From NCBI GenBank assembly GCA_900770645.1, contig CAAGKY010000141.1:1-12250 (forward strand): a stretch of DNA of 12,250 nt. The letters are read 5' to 3'. The DNA is from Bacilli bacterium. GTDB taxonomy: Bacteria; Bacillota_I; Bacilli_A; ML615J-28; CAG-313. How positions within the stretch are numbered: the stretch's first letter is position 1; every line of letters starts with the position of its first letter. Positions 1 to 8,100 of this stretch are shown here, in pieces. A program made the translations under genes and the position numbers. The notes below the pieces were generated by a model that worked only from the letters and a program-made list of their open reading frames with translations, ran no database searches and was not told the DNA's origin.

Positions 1-92
1 AATATTACAACAATGAAAGATTACAAGAGAAAATAAAAGAGCTAACTCCATTTGAATTTAGGGAGTTAACTCTTAATAGTGTCTTTTTTTAA
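1..92 (+). CDS. IS3-family transposase (OrfB/DDE integrase), C-terminal fragment
   Basis: The frame that begins at base 3 reads YYNNERLQEKIKELTPFEF and ends about ten residues later at TAA (90-92). The pattern YYNxERxQxxLxxLTPxxFR is the typical C-terminal tail of the rve/DDE transposase of IS3-family elements, just after the last catalytic glutamate helix. Such proteins cut and join IS ends during copy-out/paste-in transposition. Only about 29 residues are visible, so whether the transposase is intact cannot be judged here. No Shine-Dalgarno sequence or start lies within the window. The family call rests on this short but distinctive tail. Confidence 0.7.
   Translation, partial: YYNNERLQEKIKELTPFEFRELTLNSVFF
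28..74 (-). terminator. Probable intrinsic terminator for the leftward aspA transcript, inside the IS end
   Basis: Bases 37-49 and 62-74 form a 13-bp stem around a 12-base loop. Read on the minus strand it has one G-U wobble and is followed by UUUUAUUUUCUC, a usable U-tract. On the plus strand the same stem has a C-A mismatch and lies inside the transposase reading frame, so termination is more plausible for the leftward transcript from the aspartase-family gene (stop at 137-139). The hairpin may also shield the IS from transcription entering from outside. Confidence 0.55.
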
Positions 93-117
93 CTTGTCCG
101 TTTTAAACGAACAGGTT
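91..117. repeat. Imperfect dyad at the presumed right terminal repeat of the IS
   Basis: Bases 91-103 (AACTTGTCCGTTT) and 105-117 (AAACGAACAGGTT) are inverted copies matching at 11 of 13 positions around base 104. The dyad sits directly between the transposase stop and the presumed IS tip at 119. It could be part of the transposase-binding terminal repeat. It is not followed by a T-run on either strand, so it does not look like a terminator. Confidence 0.4.
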
Positions 118-136
118 CATGTTTATACTCTTTTTT

Positions 137-1513
137 TTATTTCATTGAGTTTATCATTTGGATTTTCTTATCAATGATAGCATCTAATGTTTCTTTATCT
201 AATAGATTTAAATCTAAGATAACATCAGGAATACCTCTATCTTCAGTTGCGGCTAAAGATACAACTTTGCAGGCATTTTCATATCCAATTAGAGGTAGTA
301 AATCAGCTAAGATACTATGACTTTCCAAAATATTCTTTAAGCAGACATCTTTATTAACAACTAAACCTTCAATACAGCTTTCTCTAAATGTTCTTGCACA
401 ACGTCTAATTAGAGTTAGTGATTCAAATAATGCATAAAGAATAACTGGTTGGAATGGATTGTATTCTAATTGGCTTGCTTCAACCGCATGAGTAATAGTT
501 GCATCTGAACCATATACAAAGAATGACACTTGGTTAACAACTTCAGGGATAATAGGATTATTCTTTTGTGGATCAGAAGTAGAAGTTATTTGAATAAATG
601 GTAAAGATATTTCACCTAGCATATCTAGTAGTCTAAAGTCATTAGCGATTTTTGATAAATTAACAGCCAAACCTCTGATAGCTCCACTTAAAGCTAAGAA
701 ACCATCTAGATTATATGTAGTATCGATTAGGTTTTTCGCAAGTTTAAAGTCTTCACCAGTATATTTACTAATATAGAAAACAACTTTTTTCGCATATTTA
801 GTGTCAGTTTTTAAACCACTACCAATTAAGTTGGCACCCATATTTAAATCATACATACCATTTAAAGCACTCTCTATACGCTTTATGTCTTTTTGAATAG
901 TAAATGAATATGCTTCAAATGCTTGATAAAAAGTCATTGGAGATGCAGGTTTTAAGTGAGTTCTACCAATTCTTAATGTTTCGGCGTATTCTTCTTTTTT
1001 ATCGTTTAAGGCATTTTGTAATTTTTTTAGTTCAACAAGTAATTTCTTACTCATTCTTATGGCCGCAATCTTACCAGCTGTTTGAATATCATCATTTGAT
1101 GATTGACCAAAGTTTACGTGATCTAGAGGATGAACATATTCATAATTACCTTTTGTACCGCCTAACATTTCATTAGCACGGTTGGCAATTATTTCATTAG
1201 CATTCATATTCATACCAATTCCTCCACCACCTTGAATAAGGTCAGTGATAAATTGTCCATGTAGGCGACCATTTAAAATTTCATCACAAGCAAGCATGAT
1301 AGCTTTACCTTGTTTAGGAGTTAAGAAACCATGGTCCATATTAGTTTTAGCTGCTGCTTTTTTAACAACTGTTAAACCTTTAATCATTTGGCGATTTAAT
1401 CCACGTTTCGTGATACCAAAGTTTTCTTTACCTCTTAGTGTATATATCCCATAATAGGCATCTAATGGTAATTCTTTTTCACCAAGGATGTCTTTTTCTA
1501 TACGAACTCTCAT
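137..1513 (-). CDS. aspA: Aspartate ammonia-lyase-like enzyme of the aspartase/fumarase superfamily
   Basis: This predicted soluble 458-residue enzyme would interconvert L-aspartate with fumarate and ammonia, as a homotetramer in characterised relatives. The start at 1513 is chosen because AAGGAGG (1521-1527) lies seven bases upstream; the longer frame to 1558 adds 15 hydrophobic residues without a ribosome site. Family landmarks appear in order: NMNANEIIANRA (102-113), HPLDHVN then QSSND (137-141), GRTHLKPASPMT (183-194), GANLIGSGL (226-234), NLSKIANDFRLL (285-296), and a signature loop near 310-324. The usual GSSxMPxKxNP loop reads TSTSDPQKNNP here. The aligned catalytic serine (S311), K317 and N319 are kept, as are N140, T185 and H186. 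The Thr that normally contacts substrate in GTSxNMN is isoleucine (I99), and the STN triad is SSN. The length is slightly below the usual 468-478. The fold is certain, aspartate as the true substrate less so; another ammonia- or water-eliminating lyase is possible. Confidence 0.82.
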   Translation of the reverse strand: MRVRIEKDILGEKELPLDAYYGIYTLRGKENFGITKRGLNRQMIKGLTVVKKAAAKTNMDHGFLTPKQGKAIMLACDEILNGRLHGQFITDLIQGGGGIGMNMNANEIIANRANEMLGGTKGNYEYVHPLDHVNFGQSSNDDIQTAGKIAAIRMSKKLLVELKKLQNALNDKKEEYAETLRIGRTHLKPASPMTFYQAFEAYSFTIQKDIKRIESALNGMYDLNMGANLIGSGLKTDTKYAKKVVFYISKYTGEDFKLAKNLIDTTYNLDGFLALSGAIRGLAVNLSKIANDFRLLDMLGEISLPFIQITSTSDPQKNNPIIPEVVNQVSFFVYGSDATITHAVEASQLEYNPFQPVILYALFESLTLIRRCARTFRESCIEGLVVNKDVCLKNILESHSILADLLPLIGYENACKVVSLAATEDRGIPDVILDLNLLDKETLDAIIDKKIQMINSMK

Positions 1514-1539
1514 ATAAATACCTCCTTTATCTATTATTA

Positions 1540-1568
1540 ATAATAACACAAAAATCAAAAATAGTAAA
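1540..1568 (-). promoter_or_regulatory. Candidate sigma-A promoter for the aspartase-family gene
   Basis: On the minus strand there is TTTACT (-35, bases 1568-1563), a 17-base spacer, and TATTAT (-10, bases 1545-1540) preceded by TGT, an extended -10 motif. Transcription would start near 1533, giving a leader of about 20 bases that contains the AAGGAGG at 1527-1521. The region is AT-rich, so chance matches are common, but the spacing and the extended -10 favour it. Confidence 0.4.
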
Positions 1569-1608
1569 ATAAAGTGATAGCAAGTATTTTAAAAACATAA
1601 AATGTAAT

Positions 1609-1613
1609 GGTGA
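1609..1613 (+). promoter_or_regulatory. Ribosome binding site that sets the murA start at 1619
   Basis: GGTGA at 1609-1613 matches the end of the AAGGAGGTGA consensus and lies five bases before ATG 1619. The other in-frame ATG at 1607 has no Shine-Dalgarno sequence and overlaps this one. The CvpA-like gene at 2913 uses the same GAGGTGA-plus-five-bases arrangement. I could not pick a convincing promoter for murA in the 105-base divergent gap (1514-1618); TAAAAT at 1598-1603 is too close to the start to be clear. Confidence 0.5.
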
Positions 1614-1618
1614 AATGC

Positions 1619-2857
1619 ATGATTTTAAAAGTATCAAAGTCCTCAGTATTAAGTGGTGATATATATATAAGTGGCTCAAAAAATGCTGCTATGCCTTGTA
1701 TATGTGCTGCACTTTTAACAAAACAAAAAGTTATTTTAGAAAATATTCCTGATATTATAGATGTTAATAATTTATTAACAATCATAAAAAAACAAGGGAT
1801 AAAAGTCAAAAAGAAAAACTACACAATAACGATTCAAGCAAAAAAAATTAAAACAAAAGTATTAAATGACTTAGTAGAAACTTTAAGAGGATCATATTAT
1901 TTAATGGGATCAATTTTATCTCGTAAAAATAAACTAAAGATTAAATATCCTGGTGGTTGTAATATAGGAGATAGACCAATAGATTATCATCTTAAAGCCT
2001 TTGAAGAACTAGGATTTAATGTTTTAGAAGAAGAAAATAAAATAACAATTAAAGAAATAAAAAGAACATCAAAAGATATAACTTTTCCTAAAATCAGTTT
2101 AGGCGCAACAATTAATGTTTTATTGCTGGCATCTACCTATACAAATGAGGTTAAAATTACAAACCCATCACTAGAACCAGAAGTATTGTGCTTAATTGAT
2201 ATGCTTAAAAAAATGGGAGTATCAATAAATATCATTGATAAACAAATAATAATAAAAGGGATAAAGAGGCTAAGGGGTACGACGCATAAAATTATATATG
2301 ATAGAATTGAAGCAGGAAGTTATATATATCTTGCAGGAGCAATTCAAAAAAGTAAAGTATATATTCATAATGCACCTTTTGAACATTTAAATACAGTTAT
2401 TATGGTAGCTAGAAAAATGGGGATTATTGTTTATAAGAAAGATGATATTTTAGTAGTAGAAGGAAATAAGGGAATTAAAAAAATTAATTTATTAATAGGA
2501 GAATATCCATTTTTCCCGACAGATTTACAACAAATTATTACAGTTGTCTTAACTAAAGCTAAAAGCTCATCAACAATTGAAGACCCTATCTTTCCTAATC
2601 GAATTTATCACATAAAAGAACTAAAGAAAATGAATGCCTATATATATGAACAAAATCAAGTTATTCATATTAACCCATGTATACTATCGCCAGCAGTTAT
2701 ACACGCGACAGACTTAAGATGTGCATTTGCGTTAATAATTGCAGGAGCAATTGCGAAAGGTACTACATATATAAAAGATATAGATTATTTATTCAGAGGA
2801 TATGTTAATCCTATTAAAAAACTAAGACATATAGGGGTAAATGTAGAATTATTATAA
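1619..2857 (+). CDS. murA: UDP-N-acetylglucosamine 1-carboxyvinyltransferase (MurA)
   Basis: This 412-residue cytoplasmic enzyme would transfer enolpyruvate from PEP to UDP-GlcNAc, the first committed step of peptidoglycan synthesis. The two-domain EPSP-synthase-like fold is evident along the whole length, and the family is usually 417-430 residues. Residues corresponding to the E. coli active site are all visible: GSKNA with K21 and N22, R90 in TLRGS, PGGCNIGDRP with nucleophilic C114 (the fosfomycin target) and R119, FPTDLQ with D302, NRIYH with its arginine, TDLRCA, and FRGY with R393. The start at 1619 follows from the GGTGA site and puts K21 and C114 one position from their E. coli counterparts (K22, C115). 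The gene is divergent from aspA and ends 55 bases before the CvpA-like gene, with no GC-rich hairpin between. The sequence is unusually rich in Lys and Ile, fitting the low GC. There is no sign of damage. Confidence 0.93.
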   Translation: MILKVSKSSVLSGDIYISGSKNAAMPCICAALLTKQKVILENIPDIIDVNNLLTIIKKQGIKVKKKNYTITIQAKKIKTKVLNDLVETLRGSYYLMGSILSRKNKLKIKYPGGCNIGDRPIDYHLKAFEELGFNVLEEENKITIKEIKRTSKDITFPKISLGATINVLLLASTYTNEVKITNPSLEPEVLCLIDMLKKMGVSINIIDKQIIIKGIKRLRGTTHKIIYDRIEAGSYIYLAGAIQKSKVYIHNAPFEHLNTVIMVARKMGIIVYKKDDILVVEGNKGIKKINLLIGEYPFFPTDLQQIITVVLTKAKSSSTIEDPIFPNRIYHIKELKKMNAYIYEQNQVIHINPCILSPAVIHATDLRCAFALIIAGAIAKGTTYIKDIDYLFRGYVNPIKKLRHIGVNVELL

Positions 2858-2885
2858 AAAGTGTATTATAAAATAATAAATGTGG

Positions 2886-2907
2886 TATAATAAACTCATA
2901 GAGGTGA
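2886..2907 (+). promoter_or_regulatory. Extended -10 promoter and ribosome site for the first CvpA-like gene
   Basis: TATAAT at 2886-2891 is a perfect -10 preceded by TGG (2883-2885), an extended -10 motif. No good -35 is present at the usual distance, which extended -10 promoters tolerate. Transcription would begin near 2898. GAGGTGA (2901-2907) then lies five bases before ATG 2913. Because ATG 2880 is upstream of the predicted transcription start and has no ribosome site, 2913 is the better start. Confidence 0.55.
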
Positions 2908-2912
2908 GATAT

Positions 2913-5009
2913 ATGAATATAGGAATTACAATATTTAACATCATAACTATTGTTATTTTAGGCTTAATGTTATTAAGAGGATATTTGAGTGGTTTATGGA
3001 AATCACTTGTATCATTAGGAGTATTAGTGGTAGGGATTCTAGTGTTAGCTCTTTGTGTTAATCCTATTGGTAATGCGATCGCAAATCCAGAAAATGTAGG
3101 TGTACTTCAAGAATTTATTAATGAGCAATTAGGAGCAGGAGAAGCTGTAATGGATCCTAAACTTGCTGATTTAACACTTGGGTTAGCTGCTATGATTGTT
3201 AAGATGATAGTATTATTTGTGGGTATGGCTTTCTTAATTTGTGTTGTCGAACCGATTATTAGTTTAATTATTAACTTAATCTTTTTTAAAAATAAGAAAG
3301 TTGAAACTGATGGTAAACCTGCTAATAAAAAACCCCTTTGGGTTCGTTTAGGAGGATTAGGAGTAAAAGCGGTTCATTTCTTTGTTGTAATGATTGCTTT
3401 ATTTATTCCTGTTTTTGCGTTAAACTCACTTGTTTTAACTTATGAAGATGCAATTGTAGAACAACCAAATGTTGAGGAAGAGACAGTAGAAATATTTAAC
3501 TTATTAAATGATATTGATAAAGCGTTTATCAAGGCTCCAATTAATTTAGCTAACGGAATGTTTAAAACAAATATTGAAATTAACATTCTTAGTTCATTAT
3601 CTGATATAAAAGTTGGTAGCCATAAAATAAACTTAATTCAGGAAGTTAGTAAGGCAGAACCACTTGTTAATATTATTCTAAGTCATTCAGGTGATGAAGA
3701 ATCAATTATAGATATTATTGTTGATGGGAAAGATGAATTTGCTAATTTTATTAAAGAGAGTGTTTTACTTGAAACAATGTATCCTTTAATTATCGATTTT
3801 ATAGAACTTAATGATGGTTTCTCACAAGATTCATTAATTACTTATGAAGATTTAATGACAATCGATTTTAGTAAAGATAAGAACAATATTGCGAATATTA
3901 TTGTTATTATTGGTGATTACTTAGAACAAAGTAATATAGATTTAGATAACATATCAGAATTATTATCAGACGAAGAATTACCTAATTTCTTAGGAAATGT
4001 TGGGGAAGAACTTGCAGATACTACTTTTGTGACAGTAGTATTAAAAGCCGCTCAAGGATTATTAAAAGATGTGGCGAATGAAAATTCTGATTTAGCAGGT
4101 ATGTTGAGTACCTTAGATTTAACAAAAATGACTAATGAAAACATTAGTAGCGATATGTACAATATTGGTGTTTTACTAAATAAAGTTGATAAATTAGTAG
4201 CATCAGATGAAGAAGAAGTTGAGATATTAGAGAACCTAGATGTATTAGAAGATATAATTAAAGTTGCTTTGAAATTATCAATTCTTAAGGATTCAGAAAA
4301 AGAATTTATTTTATATATCCTTGATAATTTTAATGTATTAGAAGGATATGAAATAGACTTTAATAGTTTTGATTTCAATACAGTGGTAAGTTGGGATGCA
4401 GAAATTCATGCTTTATTTAACATAATTGAAACATGCGTAACTACAGAAGGTGAATTAAATTTCAATGTTGATGATTTAGAAGAAATATCTGGATTAATCG
4501 AAGGTCCTAATGGGGAACCTTGCTATTTCATTAATTTTATTGTTGGATCTATCATAAAAATAGAACTTGAAAAAGTAGTTAGTGAAGATGTTTTTGATAA
4601 GATAGATGATGAGTATGATTTAACTGATCCAGAAGAATTTGCTGAACTAACAGAAAGTTTAGGTGCAGCAATTGAGGTTGGTACATCAATTGAAAAAATG
4701 GAAGATGTAGAAAATTTAACTACTGAAGATATTACTAAAATTTGTGATACAATCACAGCTTTAGATAACCATAAAACTGAATTAGTTTATGATTTAGTAG
4801 TAGATATAACAACAGATAAAGGTATTAATTTAGATGTATCTGAAGAAGAATTTATGGGGGCTTCATTAACTGAAGAAGCGGTAATTCTAGAAGAAATTCT
4901 ATCTGCTATTGCTAATGATGTAAGTGATGCTGAGCTAGATAGCTTAGTCACAAAAGCCGAAGAAGAAACGGTTATTATTAAAGCTTTTATTGAACAATAT
5001 ATTAAATAA
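2913..5009 (+). CDS. CvpA-like membrane protein with long acidic, arginine-free C-terminal tail
   Basis: This 698-residue predicted membrane protein has no function I can name. Four hydrophobic segments (about 3-21, 33-50, 90-125 and 150-172) match the CvpA (colicin V production) layout: RGYLSGLWK after helix 1 corresponds to the family's G-x-x-R/K-G turn, and VRLGGLGVKAVHFFVVMIAL corresponds to RxLGxxxGxxkG before helix 4. CvpA proteins usually stop there, at 160-230 residues. This one continues for about 525 residues of Asp/Glu-rich, Ile/Leu/Val-rich predicted helix. The loops holding R22, K30 and the KNKK...KPANKK cluster (126-140) should be cytoplasmic, which puts the tail outside the cell. 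The only two arginines (R22, R145) lie in the membrane domain. The tail has degenerate repeats such as SWDAEIHALFNII (W494), resembling those of the next gene, so the two are probably tandem paralogues. The protein ends in QYIK without an LPxTG or C-terminal membrane anchor. The start at 2913 is supported by GAGGTGA. Confidence 0.8.
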   Translation: MNIGITIFNIITIVILGLMLLRGYLSGLWKSLVSLGVLVVGILVLALCVNPIGNAIANPENVGVLQEFINEQLGAGEAVMDPKLADLTLGLAAMIVKMIVLFVGMAFLICVVEPIISLIINLIFFKNKKVETDGKPANKKPLWVRLGGLGVKAVHFFVVMIALFIPVFALNSLVLTYEDAIVEQPNVEEETVEIFNLLNDIDKAFIKAPINLANGMFKTNIEINILSSLSDIKVGSHKINLIQEVSKAEPLVNIILSHSGDEESIIDIIVDGKDEFANFIKESVLLETMYPLIIDFIELNDGFSQDSLITYEDLMTIDFSKDKNNIANIIVIIGDYLEQSNIDLDNISELLSDEELPNFLGNVGEELADTTFVTVVLKAAQGLLKDVANENSDLAGMLSTLDLTKMTNENISSDMYNIGVLLNKVDKLVASDEEEVEILENLDVLEDIIKVALKLSILKDSEKEFILYILDNFNVLEGYEIDFNSFDFNTVVSWDAEIHALFNIIETCVTTEGELNFNVDDLEEISGLIEGPNGEPCYFINFIVGSIIKIELEKVVSEDVFDKIDDEYDLTDPEEFAELTESLGAAIEVGTSIEKMEDVENLTTEDITKICDTITALDNHKTELVYDLVVDITTDKGINLDVSEEEFMGASLTEEAVILEEILSAIANDVSDAELDSLVTKAEEETVIIKAFIEQYIK
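3434..5006 (+). repeat. Degenerate helical protein repeats in the tail of the first CvpA-like protein
   Basis: After the fourth membrane helix the protein repeats a loose scheme: an acidic helix beginning D-F or S-W then x-x-(E/D)-(L/I), a short linker with N-I-D-L or N-V-D-D-L, then a hydrophobic helix. Examples begin near IDFSKDKNNIANIIVIIGDY and VSWDAEIHALFNII (W codon at 4392). Divergence is high and unit boundaries are approximate. The same scheme appears in the giant protein downstream. Confidence 0.5.
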
Positions 5010-5062
5010 TTGTAGGCTTTTAATAATCGAAAATTTCCGAAAAATGCTTAAATATAATATGG

Positions 5063-5095
5063 AAAATAGTTACCCAATTAAGGGTAACTATTTTT
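5063..5095 (+). terminator. Strong intrinsic terminator after the first CvpA-like gene
   Basis: Bases 5063-5075 (AAAATAGTTACCC) and 5082-5094 pair perfectly over 13 bp around a six-base loop (AATTAA). The GC-rich part is next to the loop, and the 3' arm runs into TATTTTTATTTATTT. It lies 54 bases after the stop codon at 5009. It should separate this transcript from the giant gene downstream, which therefore needs its own promoter. Confidence 0.88.
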
Positions 5096-5121
5096 ATTTA
5101 TTTAAAACAAGTTTGATTCGC

Positions 5122-5150
5122 TTGCAAAAGAAGTCTTTTTTTGGTAAAAT
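5122..5150 (+). promoter_or_regulatory. Candidate sigma-A promoter for the giant CvpA-like gene
   Basis: TTGCAA (5122-5127), a 17-base spacer and TAAAAT (5145-5150) form a good sigma-A-type promoter just after the terminator. Transcription would start near 5157. The spacer contains a run of seven T (5136-5142). If this promoter is used, AAGGAGG at 5151-5157 lies mostly before the transcript start and cannot serve as a ribosome site. Confidence 0.55.
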
Positions 5151-5177
5151 AAGGAGGTAAATGCAAGAAAGTGAGGA
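5151..5177 (+). promoter_or_regulatory. Two competing ribosome-site candidates at the giant gene's start
   Basis: AAGGAGG (5151-5157) is a strong site but only three bases before ATG 5161, closer than is normally efficient. GAGGA (5173-5177) lies ten bases before the in-frame ATG 5188. The promoter at 5122-5150 predicts transcripts beginning near 5157, which favours GAGGA with ATG 5188. Starting at 5161 would add nine residues (MQESEDVYK) ahead of the first membrane helix. Confidence 0.45.
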
Positions 5178-5187
5178 CGTTTACAAA

Positions 5188-8100
5188 ATGCCAAATTCAA
5201 GCTTAATTGTGTTAATTTTAGGATTGGTGATTATTCTAGTATTAGCACTTGGGGCACTTCTAGGTTTTTTAGCTGGATTAAAGCGAGAACTTAAGTGCTT
5301 AACAGTATTTGTTGTAATTCTTGGTTTATTATGGGTAATCTTTGGAGGAAGTGCTTCTCTTGATAAAAACATTATTTTTGGATTATCTGGAATAGTTAAA
5401 GGCTCTTTAGGAGTACCAGGTGAATTACAAACTTGGCGTGAAGTTAGTTTATACTTTGGACAAACCCAATTAGGACTAAAAGAAATCCTTATGGAAGGTA
5501 CTGAAACCTATAGTTTATACATGAATGTGGTGAGCACGATTGTAAGAGGATTATACTTAGTATTAGGAACAATAATTGCCTTTGTATTAAGTGGATTAGT
5601 TCGTTTTGTTAGTTTCATTGTAAGATTAATTGTACGTGCATGTCGTAAAGACAAAAAAGTAAACAGCGAAGAAGAACAAGTTGAAACAGTTGTTACAATC
5701 AAAGAAGAACAAGATAAGCCAAAACAAAAAATGATTGGTAACAAGAGTGTAACAAGTCGTTGTTTAGGGGCAGGAGTAGGGTTATTAAAGAGTTTCCTAA
5801 TTGTTGTTTTAATTTGTGCACCTATTACTGGTCTTATCTCAATTGTAGATACAGTTGATGATGATACAGTAGATGCAATCGAAGAAATCACAATGGGTAC
5901 TCAAGTTGAAGGTTCAATGGTTGATTGGGTTTTCGATGTTGTTCATGCGATGGACGATAGTTTATTTGTTAATATGCTTCAATCTTCTGAAGATGTTTTC
6001 GGTAAATCTATTTCACTAAGTATTTTTGATTCAGCATTTAGAGTTGAAACTGAAGATGGTGTAATTTATGTTCGTGAAGAACTAGTTAAACTAATTGATA
6101 TCGTTGATATTGTAGCTCCTACATTTGATGCTACTAAACCAATTCCATTTGATATTTGGAGCCTAAGTAATGAAGAACTAGATGCATTATTTGATGTTTT
6201 AGCATCTTCAGAATTAGTTCAATCAATTATTCCGGTAGCTTTTGAATACGCTGGACAAATGGATGCTATCCAAGCATGGCTAAAAGAAGCTGGATTAATG
6301 AATTTAAATGAATTTGTAAAAACAGTTGATTGGGAAAATGATTTAGTACCATTACTACAAACTGTTAAAAAAGCTTTACAAGTTGTTAATCTAAATGAAG
6401 AACTAGATATTTTAAATTTAAATTCTGAAACATTAAGAGATTTAATCAACACACTTGGTGTCACAACATTCTTCCAAGAATTAATGCCAATTGTAGTTGA
6501 TATTGCGTTATCACTTGCGGTTGTGGAAAACTTTGCGGGTGAAATTAAAGACATCACTGGTAGTACAATTACATTTGATTGGAAAGATGAATTAATTAAT
6601 TTAGTTGATATTTACGAAATTATTCAAGATTTAGATTTAGATTTAAGTGCATTAAATTTAAATACATTAGTAGGTTTAATTGATGATCCTGAAACATTTA
6701 AAATAATTAAACAAGCAATTGATAAATTAACTTCTGGTGATTTATTCATGGAAGTAATTGTACCTATTTTAGATCAAATTGTTGATTACCAATTAGAAGT
6801 AAATAACTTTACTGAATTTCAAGATTTATTATCATTATTAAAAATGGAATCAAGTGATTGGAGTCATGATTTACCAATTGTTTTAGAAGTTTTAAGTAGT
6901 CTTAATGAAATTGGATTATTAAGTAATCAAATTAAATTAAACGAATATCAAGCAATGCATGATATTATCGACTCTATCTTTGATTTAATTATCTTAAGCG
7001 ATAAAGTAAAAGTTAGTGTAGATGGAGTTGACTTTAAAACATTAGTTGTTGAGGCTGCCATTCGTCAATTCAAAATTTTTGATTTAGAAGGTAATGTGTT
7101 TGAAGAATTAGCTTTACGTGAAGATATTAACTGGGAAAAAGAACGTATAAATATTCATAGTTTAATCAATGCATTTGAAGCATTTGGTACTACCGTTAAA
7201 GATGTACAAGGAATCGAATTTGATAGTTTAGCTGCTATTTCACAACTAGATTTTAATTTATTACTAAACTCAGATTTATTCTGGGATAACATTATGGATG
7301 TACTAGATTCTGTTGTTGATTCAAAACTAGTTATGTCTATTTTACCAGATGTTTTTGAAGTGTATATTTCGCCAATTATTTTTAGTATTAATGGAGAACT
7401 TGGTGAGGCTGGATTATTCGAAGGAATCACTTCAGAAAACATTGTTGCTGAACTATACAATTTAGTATATATTGCTTTAGATATTAAAGAAATTGGAATT
7501 TTTAATGCCCAAGCCAGACAAACATTTAAATATAGTTTAAATGCATTAGCATTCTATCCAGAATCTGGTTTCTTTGAATCTGAATATTTTACATATCAAC
7601 CAAATCCTAATGATTTAGCATTAGCAGATATCGTAGAACGCATCTTTGCTTCATCAATCTTTAAAGGTCGTGAAGATCGTATTTTTAGAATATTATTTAG
7701 TCTAGCTTTAGGAGTTAATGTATCTTTAGATCAGCTTGCATCTATTAATTATTCTACTGATGGATCAATTAGTGAAAAACAAGTGTTAGTACAAGGAATT
7801 AACAAACTAAGACCAATGCTTGATGACCCTAAATTCTCACTATTTAGACAATATGAGGATGAAGAAGGAGTTATTCAAACAGTATTTAATATCGAGTATT
7901 TCTTAGAGGCTGAAAATTTAGATACTATATTAGGAGCTATCAATGTTCTAACACATTCTAAATTAGTTACATACTTAGTTCCGGAAGTATACAATCAATT
8001 ATTAGTACCAAATGGAATTATTCCAGCAGGATGGTCAGATATCTTAGCTGTTCAATCTGCATATTTAGGTATGACAGAGGGAATTACCGCAGAGCAACTA

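Larger units (their letters stand above)
1..119 (+). mobile_element. Right (3') end of an IS3-family insertion sequence, cut by the window edge
   Basis: The plus strand starts inside the last codons of an IS3-type transposase, whose stop codon is at 90-92. After the stop comes a short stretch that ends ...AGGTTCA at 119. IS3/IS150-group elements usually carry the transposase stop within or just before the right terminal inverted repeat and end in CA, so I place the outer boundary at 119. The left end, its matching repeat (expected to begin TGAACCTGTTCG) and the target duplication are outside the window, so the boundary is an inference. If it is correct, the element lies 17 bases from the stop codon of the adjacent aspartase-family gene and does not interrupt it. 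Confidence 0.6.

Noticed and set aside
91..138. Dyad at 91-117 plus T-run at 131-138 as a rightward terminator
   Set aside because: Thirteen bases separate the stem from the T-run, too far for an intrinsic terminator. The dyad fits better as part of the IS end.
904..1454. Plus-strand open frames at 904-1176 and 1245-1454
   Set aside because: They are antisense to the well-conserved aspartase-family gene, have no ribosome site and no recognisable protein features.
1514..1558. Longer aspA start at 1558 (15 extra hydrophobic residues, like a signal peptide)
   Set aside because: It would include the ribosome site AAGGAGG as coding sequence. Family members are cytoplasmic and begin near MRVRIEKD.
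1555..1809. Minus-strand open frame of 84 codons across the aspA-murA gap
   Set aside because: It overlaps the start of murA in antisense, and its hydrophobic translation reflects AT-rich sequence only.
2880..2912. Upstream start at ATG 2880 for the first CvpA-like gene
   Set aside because: It lies before the predicted transcription start of the extended -10 promoter, lacks a Shine-Dalgarno sequence, and adds an ordinary polar stretch before helix 1, whereas ATG 2913 has GAGGTGA at ideal spacing.
5022..5048. Near-palindrome TCGAAAATTTCCGA and a TATAAT at 5053-5058 between the first CvpA-like gene and its terminator
   Set aside because: The dyad is short and AT-rich. The TATAAT has no matching -35 and sits directly before a terminator, so neither is convincing as a site.
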